DNA of 64,000 bases from Babesia bovis T2Bo (Eukaryota; Apicomplexa; Aconoidasida; Piroplasmida; Babesiidae). The notes below the pieces were generated by a model, which saw only the letters and a program-made list of their open reading frames with translations, ran no database searches and was not told the origin of the DNA. The stretch is taken from the NCBI RefSeq assembly GCF_000165395.2, contig NC_010575.1, positions 1,597,001 through 1,661,000 of the forward strand, in the 5' to 3' direction. Position 1 is the stretch's first letter. The number at the start of each line of letters is the position of its first letter. The translations under genes were made by a program, and so were the position numbers. Below are positions 55,201-64,000 of the stretch, piece after piece.

Positions 55201-58200
55201 TGATGGTCTCAATAGTGTTATACGTCAAATGTCGAAGCGTAAGGTAAGCTTCGTGGAATTCGATGCATCAGCCGTATTCGTGCTCAATGCAGTCAGTCCT
55301 CTGTTGAATTTTTCAGTATCACTATCTGAATGCGCTCTTACTTTGGCATCGCTAAATGCCGAAAAGAAAGGTGAAGGGTCGACAAAATACTTCACCCAGG
55401 AAACTACGTCCGAGTTTATACATGTACTTATGCACGCTTTGGTCAAAGTGGCTGCTGTAGGAATGAGCGACTTTCCTCGTTCTGAAACGTATCGTGATGT
55501 GAAACAATTGATGCAAACAATTCAAACGTACATTGTGATTGTCCACAAGACTCACGCCAATACAGATATGGAGGTCGCAGTTGATCCAGTGATCTTACTC
55601 CAGGGCATTGCCGCGAGACTAGCGGTTACACGGCCTTCTTTGGCGTACAACTTTGGTTTTGCCTGGGATAATGTAGATCCCATGGAAGTAACAGTGGCCT
55701 CAGACTTTCTCCTGGCGGTCTTCGCCCAGGCGATGAATATGCAATGCACGGGTCTCTGTAGCGCCATAGTGTCTATGCTATGTCTAGGGTGTAATTCACA
55801 TGAAAAAACTGAAAAGGCAGGCGCCTGCATAGCTCTTGGAAAGATATGTCAACAGCATCCAGATTTTGTCAAGCCTAACATACACGATATTGCCAACTCG
55901 GTTGCTCAGATATGCATACGTATAACTGAATACGAGGGCATAATGGGCGAGACGCTGAAAGCGCTGTTGGAAGTTGATGAGCCTGGTATCATACAGTGGG
56001 CCGTGTCATTGTTGGAGCACCCTCTGTGGTACTTGCGTGCAACAGGCCAGATCTGTTTAAAAGTAGCCAAGAACAAGTCCGAAGTACAGAAACATCTACA
56101 ACGCCTGATGTCAAATGCCAGTAATATTCACATGCCTGATGTACAGCTTTTCCTGGCTACGCTTGGAAATGGTGACGCTGCACTGCTTGAGCATGCTGTG
56201 AGTAATATACAGCAATACTTGCAGTCGATTGCTGGATGTGATGATTCAACAGAGTCGTTCAGGGATCAAGCTTATGCATTAGTTGATATGTTGGGTCAAC
56301 TGTTAATTAATGAGGAATATTCCAAGATGGCACCGGATATGGAACACATATTTAACATGGTCCTGGTCTGGTTCATCAAGTTAGTGATGATTGGTGGAAG
56401 TCAGATAGCACAAAAGGCTAAAGGTATCTTGGACAGCTCAAAAAATGTATCTGTGACTGCCAAAACTCTGTCTATGGCATTAGAAGAGTACATATTCCAA
56501 CTACAGACGATTTTTGACGACCGGCTGCTGGAAAAAATATTAGCAGTCTTGAAACAGTATCGTGCTGTGTTAGACGATGCATTAACGGAGTCCCTGCTGA
56601 ATGTTGCCAAGGCCTTGGTAGAAAATATGTTAAATTCTTCCATAAACGACGAGTATCAAAATGCCAACTTTCTTGAGTACCTCGTTTTCATCGCCAATAT
56701 TGGTGCTAGGCGATCGTGCACAGATCTCATCTTCAAGCAATGGTTCATTCGCGTGGATTGCATTAGAAAAGGCGTCATTATACCAGGTTCCGTGGCTTAT
56801 GGAATATGGCAAGTAATATCTTCCGAAGGCGTTATACATAATATATTTAATACATCGATGAAAACTGAGTGTCTAGGATTATGTTACTTTATCCACAACA
56901 AAGCTGACATGGACCATATTTTGTACAACGTTATCGGGTTTCTCGAATCAAATGATGTTGTAAGTTCGCTGCTATCAATGTCGTTGATCCACTGGCTTTG
57001 CGTTAAAAACCTTGATCAGATCACCAATTTGAAGAATTTCAAGAGGTTGGCTGATCTTATATGCCGTCTAACTTTTGAGGATACTGTGCTTATTGACGCG
57101 CTACTTGCACCGCCATTTTCCATCAGCAATGAAAAGATATTAAAGTGGAAATTAGCATGTATCAGTGCCGAGGTTCTCATAAAGGTGACACCGCCATCTT
57201 CGACGTTGGAAAAGCTGGAAACAAGGAATTTTTACAAAGATGGTAATGGTATAAAGGTAAACAGAATTATTGCCAACGCATTCCTGGAAATTTACAGTAG
57301 TGACAAGTGTGGATCCACGCTCAACCCTATTCTGGGAGGTAGCGCATTCAATATGCGTAACTACCAACTTAGACATTTGGTTCCCATGCTTAATAAATCA
57401 ATTTCTACAATGGATGATGCCGTGCTTGATGATTTGGTGCGATTTTTCTGGGAAAGTTCAATTGAATGTGATGTCTTGGGCAAACTGTTGTCTGTTTCAT
57501 GTCTGTCCAAGATCGTTGAACATAAGAATACACCTCCAATAGGTGCAGCTGCAGTCCTAGAAAGATTTGTAGATGTGATCACAGCTGATGAAACTGTAGT
57601 CTTTCTCAAAATGCACCATACTGTTAAGCTGGATACTGCGGATCCGGAAAAGAAAGGGAATTATACACTGGTTAAACTGCTTGGTGAATGTGCTGATATA
57701 CTGATGAAGGCATTGTGCGGCGTATATACAGTCCCGGAAACAGTACATAGTGCAGATGATGAACCAAAAGTTGAGCTTTGGAAATGGATTGTTTTGAACA
57801 AGATCAAAGCTTTGGGACGTGAGCCAGGCCGTTTAATACCACTCTTTTCTCTTTTCATTTGGCATCTACAATCATGCGGTAATGAATTGGATGATATTCT
57901 GTTGCGTGTCCTTGCTGCTTTGCATAGTGACGTTGCTACTCAGTGCTGCAATATGGCACAAAGTGGTGCGTTTGATGCGTTTTTTGGTGCGGTAGCAATA
58001 GTTGAACGCAAAGGTATAGATGTAGACTTGTCGTGGATAAAGGAAGCCTGCATTGACGTTATGGCTGCCTATGTTGACAGTGAAACCTTTGACAGCGCCA
58101 ATGTTGCATCATATATTCCCGTTGTAGCCCAGGTGTTCAGCAGAAATCCGTCTTTTGAATTGTTCAGTTGCAAGTTGAACCACTATTTCACCATTCCGAT

Positions 58201-61200
58201 GGATTTTTCTATTTGTCGTGGTTTTAATCATACCCATTTGCGCAACAATGTTTCATACTGCATTAGGCGCCCGGACAGAGTCGATGCAAAGAAAACGTTT
58301 GTCGCTTCATTCAAGGTAATAGCGCGCGCCAAGGAGCTTAAAGCGGATACCATCACTCGTTGGCAAAGTGCAGTGGCAACGGTTATGTTGCGCATAGTAG
58401 ATCAGACCCTTGACCTTGTAACCCCTGGCTCAGAAGATGTGCAGCAGATTACGCAGCTGTTAGATATTATGTGGCACATGGATGGATTGTCGCTGTCTCG
58501 CGTAATGCGTTCAGTGTTGTACAAATTGTGCTGTCTTTTCAAGCCACAGCTCATACGTGCTCCCACAAGCTCCAGTAATGACAGTCAAAGTACAACTGTC
58601 TTGTCAGATTCATTGGAAGCCAAGGCGTTACCTAGAACAGCTAAATCGACAGAGTGCCAGGCTAAAGTTGTCGATGTACGTCTATGTCCTCTTGCACAAA
58701 GCTATGCTCATCCATTTCCTCGCTGGCTCGTGAACAAAGTGATCACCGAATTGCAAGGAGTTGCCAACGACGGCCAGGATGCTACCAGGATATTTGATGA
58801 AGTCCAGCCAGTGCTAGCCCCCAGGGTCCCAGTTAAGGGATCTCCAAGAAATCCTGCGTCTTTAACTTTGGATGACTGGGCTAGTGAAGTCAAACGACTA
58901 TCCGCTTCTCAGTACCGCATTGGTTTCTCTAATGCAGTCAGATCTGTCTTGACTTTGTTGTGTGCTGTCGACAGTTATATATCGTCATCGCATCACCTTA
59001 GGACTACGGTGTTGTCCGAGTCTATCCAAGCATTGTATCGCATGGTTAACCGGATTGTTTCGGTGGATCATCTTGGTACAACACAGATGATAACCTGTCC
59101 CACTCTGATTCCTAGGGTATTCGGTGTAATATCTAAAGATGAAAGATATAGTGAGGACGAACGTGTGAATATGGAGCAGCTGCTGACCCTCGCTACCTGG
59201 TCAATTGCCATTTTGGGCCAAGACACCAGGAATCAGCTTTACGATGTTTTGTACCACATTACACAGTCTTTGGACCAAATATCCGGCAGTAAGTTGCTGG
59301 ATATAGCTACTGAGATGATGGAATATGAGGATCGCAATACACTGGATGTCGACCTATCCAGCAAAGAGTCCGGCGTCTCTGATTCCACAGCTATTGAATC
59401 GCATACGAAGGTAGAAAATTCACTGCAACAGCAATTAGTGGACGAAGCTAGAGCGAAAAGGTCTAATGACATCGTAAGCCAGGACATTGCTACACCTGTT
59501 AAGCGCGTAAACAGAGAAGACAGCCATAATGCATGTATAAGTCATGCTGTCCCAGATGATATAGGTATGAAGGCAATACCGAAGGTGCAGTTTTGCAAGT
59601 TAGAACCCTGTTCTGACGTATCGTCAGTGATGATTGATTATACCTCATGGTCACGAAGGGATACGAATGTCTGCCCAAAAGAGCTAACTGAAAGCAGTGA
59701 TTCACGTGAGGTGGGAACAATCTTTGAAGATTTTTGTTCAATGGAACCAAAGAATTTGTATACAATAGTAGCGTACAAAACACTCTTGGACAGGGTAAAA
59801 GCGGTATACGCGAGCTCTTGTGATAAATACACTTTGGACTTGGAGCTTGTGTATGCCATTCGTAGCGTTGCTCATATTAACTCTATATCAGACGCTTACT
59901 TCAGACTGATGTTTAAATGTTTGGACAGAGCTAACAATTCTGGTTCCCATGTACGAACCCGGATGATCGCATATATCGCCACCTTGCCTATGAAAGATAG
60001 GAAACTCAGTGATATTTTTGAGGAGATTGTAACACCACGTGACATGTATTCAATATTACGATACATATTTTCCTCGGAAATCAGCAAAAACAAGGACCGA
60101 GAATTTTACATTCCACTATTCCTGGACATCATATTCACTAGGTCGTTGGATAGTTGGGGGTTATCATTTTCTCACCACTACCCAGTGTTGCCAGCTCTGG
60201 TGCCTAAAAACAATCATCGTGAAGTTTCTCAAATAGATCTCATATGCCAAGATGATATTAAACACACTTTCAAGAACACAATTCTCCTGTTGCGTGATTT
60301 CAGGGCTATGGCTAAAGAATCGAATAAGGTTAATACGCCCATGGTAGAGGAATCCATCAGCATCTACGTCGCACCCGAATTGCTGGAATCTGCGAATGTG
60401 ATGTTGCAAAAGTTGTATCGATATTACACGGAGTACTTCGAGCGCATAGCAGTAGCTTCGAGGTTTAAAACGTGTATTTGTAATATGTGGCATCATGATA
60501 GGTTGTTTGCATCACAAATTTGGAGCTCCATCTTACCTCAGTTGTACAGCACTCTCACTAAATTCCAGCAAGAGGAACTAGGCTCTGCTATTTGCGGTTA
60601 TTTGTGTCTTGATGGTCATTTGTGGAATCGTGGTCTCATGTGTAAACCGGTTTTACAGGCCGTGATTAAATGCTATCCACCGATTAATATACCGCCAGAG
60701 GTGCTGAAGTATATTACAATTATCTTGGGTGCATGGGACGAAGTGCTATATCACCTGGAAAAACAGCTGATGTCCCAGCCTTTGGACATAACAAGAATGG
60801 CTACAGTTTTGTCTGACATTTACGAGAGCCTTGGTATGAACGACATGGCTATAGGCGCGTATCGCACATGGGTTATTACACAGGAAACTCGTTTGGCTAT
60901 ATCTTTCTTACAGCATGCTAAATGGAAACAGGCTCAGAAGGAATTTAATTCTATCATGGATTCCTTAGCTCTAACAGGGCAAACAGCAGAAGCAGTTTCT
61001 AGCTTTGACGAATCTAAGCTATGGTACAACGGATGGGTACATGCAAGTAAGCAGCTTGGCGAATGGGACTTACTTAGGGATGTTTCCTTCGTTGCTGGAG
61101 ATCGCCATCTGTTTGTGCAATCGAGCTGCGCTCTGCAAGATTGGGGTGAAGTTTTGCCAGACGATGGTCTGAATCACGTGAGTCGAATATGCGCACTTGA

Positions 61201-64000
61201 CGATTGTGAAAGTAAGATCGTACGCATTTACCAGCAGCTGCAAACTGATCTATTACCATTTAAAGAGCGTGGAAGTGAGATGTCATCTATTTTTCTGATC
61301 AACGCTACTGCCAAGGCTGAAAAGATGTTAAGGACTGGCAAAGATGCAATAGTACAATCGTGGACTGTGCTTCCTAAGGGACTTAGTGAAGCACATCACA
61401 CCCCTATGCGGCTACATCAACGATATGTAGAAGTTGAGGAAGGTATGAAGTATTTGACCAACATTATGCAAAATATTGAAACGGGGCACTTGCCACAATC
61501 TAGCACTATCATACGCAAGTGGCGTCAACGCATGCCTTCAGAGCGAGATATACCATCCGTTTGGCACGACATGCTGTCTTGGCGCACTTTTCTGTACTCC
61601 ACTATACGAACTGCATTGACCAATAGCCATTATTTAACCAAAGATGACAAAGTTGGTGCAATACTGAATTTGCAAGACTTACAGTGGACGCTGACCAAGT
61701 TTGCTTCAGTAACTCGTAAACATCATCACAATCCAATATTAGCTTCAGTGCTTTTAAACAAGGCACAGGGATATCACAAGTCGATTATAGACCACAGCAA
61801 CGTTGTAACCGAAGATTGTCTCATGATCATGGTTGAGAGAATTAAGCAATATTTGTCAATACCCATAAATATTCTGGACATGCTAAAGGGGGTGGTTAAT
61901 ATTGACCTTGAGCTAGTTCCTAGTGTGGGTTGTGAACCCTTGAAATCGCAGGTAGTCAGGTTAGTCGCAGAAGCCATAAGCCGTAGGGCAGGCTACGATA
62001 TCGCAAAGAGGATACCTATTCCAGAAAATGAGCTTGCCACTAATCTCATGCTGGAATCGCTTAAATTGGAACCGTTGTATGCCAAAAACTGGCAGTCGTG
62101 GGCCAAATACAACGACAAGCGCATTGATCATGCAGCTGCTCAAATGTGCAAACCTGGTGATAACGCATTCCAGGCTGAATTGTATGAATCTGCTATCATC
62201 GGTTACCTCACAGCTGTTTCCATACGGCCACATGACCATTGGTTGCTCATAGGCAGAGTGTTGACCCTGATTAATGAAATGAAACAAGCGGGTCAAACCA
62301 CTTGTGTAGAGACGATCAAGAAGTATAGCGAGCGTGTACCTGCTAGCGTATGGCTTTTATGGCAGACTCAGTTGATATCGTCACTCTGCAAACACGGAGA
62401 AGGTGAAATGCAACACATTCTTCAGTTGCTCATGTCTAAGTTGCCTCAGCAGGTGTTCTACGCACTGAGATCTGAGTACTTTGTTCAAAACTCAATTGGT
62501 GATGTTGAGGGCGCACCTGAAGCAACGCAACCATCGACTATCAGACGCATATTGAGTAGACTAATAGCTTCTAACCCTAATGTGGGCACCATGTTGGAGT
62601 CATTTGCAACTACTGTGGCACATTTGGGCAGACCTGATTTTGTCGATGAAGTTCTGTTGGCCACTGAGACAGTGTTTGAAGAGTGCCTAGACCTACCATT
62701 CAACGAAAACATACCTGCTCAAATGTTCAATTGTCTTGCTATAAAGATGCCTCATCGTCCTGGAGGTAGCGATTATGGCATTTCGGAGTCTGCATTTGTA
62801 GCGATGATGAAAGAATTCGAAAGGGACTTTGTAAACGGTGCATCGGGTATGAACTGCGGTGAGACTATGAACCTGTTAATGAAGTGGATGGTCAAATTGA
62901 GCGAAATTTCGAAGATGTCCCACACTGACCTGTTGAAACAGCGCATGGACAACATGAAGGTTAATCAATTTTGCAAGAATTTGCAAATGATGAATATGGA
63001 ACTACAGCTACCAACGTTGCAACCGACACGTAGCCTTATTAAGCCCAAGCAGAGGCATTGCCTTGGAGAATCCCGCAATGTAGTCTCACTTATGCATTAC
63101 GTAAGCAAGCGTAAGCGCGGTCGCCAGACAGTGAAGTCAATATCACTTCTTGCTCAAAATGGCCAGGTTTATCTATACACAGTCCAACCTCTGAGCTTAA
63201 TAAGGCAAAAATCTGAGCAGCATTTAACGCAGATGTTGAAATTGTTAAACCACTATGCGCTGAAGTATAACGATACCGTGAAACGTAATGTGACTCTATC
63301 GTCCGTAAATCTGGTATCTTTGGATCCATACCTGTGCCTTTACGAGGAGGATGTACACAACGAAATAATGTCACAGGTGATGTCTCAAGCGGTGTCTTAT
63401 GAAAATCTGGTTAAAGAACGTCCTAATCGCAATGGATTCGCCTGCATGCACCCTTCCATGTATCAGCAAACTAACACTTTGTTGCTAGTACTTCATAAGA
63501 TGTTAATGGAGACTGGTGTAACACATCAGCTGGTGCAAAGGTGGCAAAAATTCAACCCTGAGTGCACTGATAATCCAGGATTTATACGAGTGTACCAGCT
63601 TTTCAAAGATAAGCAGTATCCGTGGTTTGGAACTTGGTACAAAAAAATACATCAAGATGTCTTAATGGAAGCATATAGTGAGATTTGTTCGTTGATCCCA
63701 GATGACATATTGTTTAACTATGCACTTAAGAGATTTGACGGCTACCAGGATTTCATGACCATGCGCCGCATGTTCACGAGTAGCTACTCAATCCAGGCAC
63801 TGCTTGGACTTATGTTCCTTACTCCATATGCTACACCATCTAAACTAAGCTTCAACTTCCATAACGGCCAAGTCAACCAACTTGACTTCAAACCTAACTA
63901 TTCACGTGAGATATTTGTGGAATACTCAAAGCTCAGGGTCTTCAGGTTCACGCGTAACATCAAAACCATGATAGGCCCTGTATGCCGCATGGGAATCATG
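52247..64000 (+). CDS. TRRAP: TRRAP/Tra1-type PIKK-like giant protein (3' end outside window)
   Basis: Exons 52247-52594, 52629-52812, 52850-52978 and 53013 to beyond 64000 (introns 34, 37 and 34 bp). About 3883 residues are visible and the frame is still open at the window end. The body is an array of helical HEAT-like repeats; a FAT-like region begins near residue 2700 (HLWNRGLMCKPVLQAVI, ERVPASVWLLWQTQLISSLC). The end enters a PI3K-like domain whose catalytic and metal motifs are degraded: SKLSFNFHNGQVNQLDFK stands where a kinase has its DFG region, and RFTRNIKTMIGPV resembles the end of TRRAP. TRRAP/Tra1 is the activator-binding scaffold of SAGA- and NuA4-type acetyltransferases. The paralog call over other PIKKs rests on these lost motifs. 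Confidence 0.82.

Overview
The window is nuclear DNA of an apicomplexan piroplasm, most probably a Babesia sensu stricto species such as B. bovis. Evidence seen in the sequence: gene-dense eukaryotic DNA on both strands; very short GT-AG introns (39 of the 48 resolved here are 33-38 bp); two members of the piroplasm Tpr-related multi-membrane family; a RAP-domain organelle protein; and several proteins with N-terminal leaders of the kind used for the ER or the apicoplast. The species assignment is inference. I see no prophage, transposon or CRISPR array.

0-15 kb: the C-terminus of an organelle-type HSP90, a WD40-like protein of unknown role, the largest subunit of RNA polymerase III (three exons), a secreted single-pass protein, the GPI transamidase subunit PIG-T, an organellar ribosomal protein S15 behind a signal-anchor leader, and an unknown secreted protein in three exons.

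15-24 kb is the least ordinary part. Two diverged Tpr-related membrane protein genes are each followed by one copy of a 0.63-kb direct repeat that is almost identical between copies. The repeat holds a 123-residue ORF and the first 30 codons of an AN1-type zinc-finger gene. The gene is complete only in the second copy. Between the repeats lies an eight-exon gene for an ABC-class ATPase (PF09818-type) with an N-terminal signal peptide, reconstructed here exon by exon.

24-36 kb: a degenerate DEAD-box helicase, small zinc-binding and coiled-coil proteins, an ER calcium-binding EF-hand protein, ribosomal protein S4 with a start-codon-only first exon, a centrin, an atypical CAMK-like kinase and histone H4.

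35-49 kb: a second EF-hand protein, a RAP-domain protein, a ten-exon secreted polytopic membrane protein, a THOC3-like WD40 protein, RBX1, a P4-type flippase, a CCDC47-like protein, an HCNGP/SAP30BP protein, tRNA-Asn and a Rab5ip/RAB5IF-like protein. The CCDC47-like and Rab5ip-like genes could both belong to the ER multipass translocon.

49-64 kb: a four-segment membrane protein, the spliceosomal WD40 protein PLRG1/PRP46, and a TRRAP/Tra1-type giant protein that runs off the window end. All exon joins were made by eye from reading frame, GT-AG ends and family similarity; no search was run.
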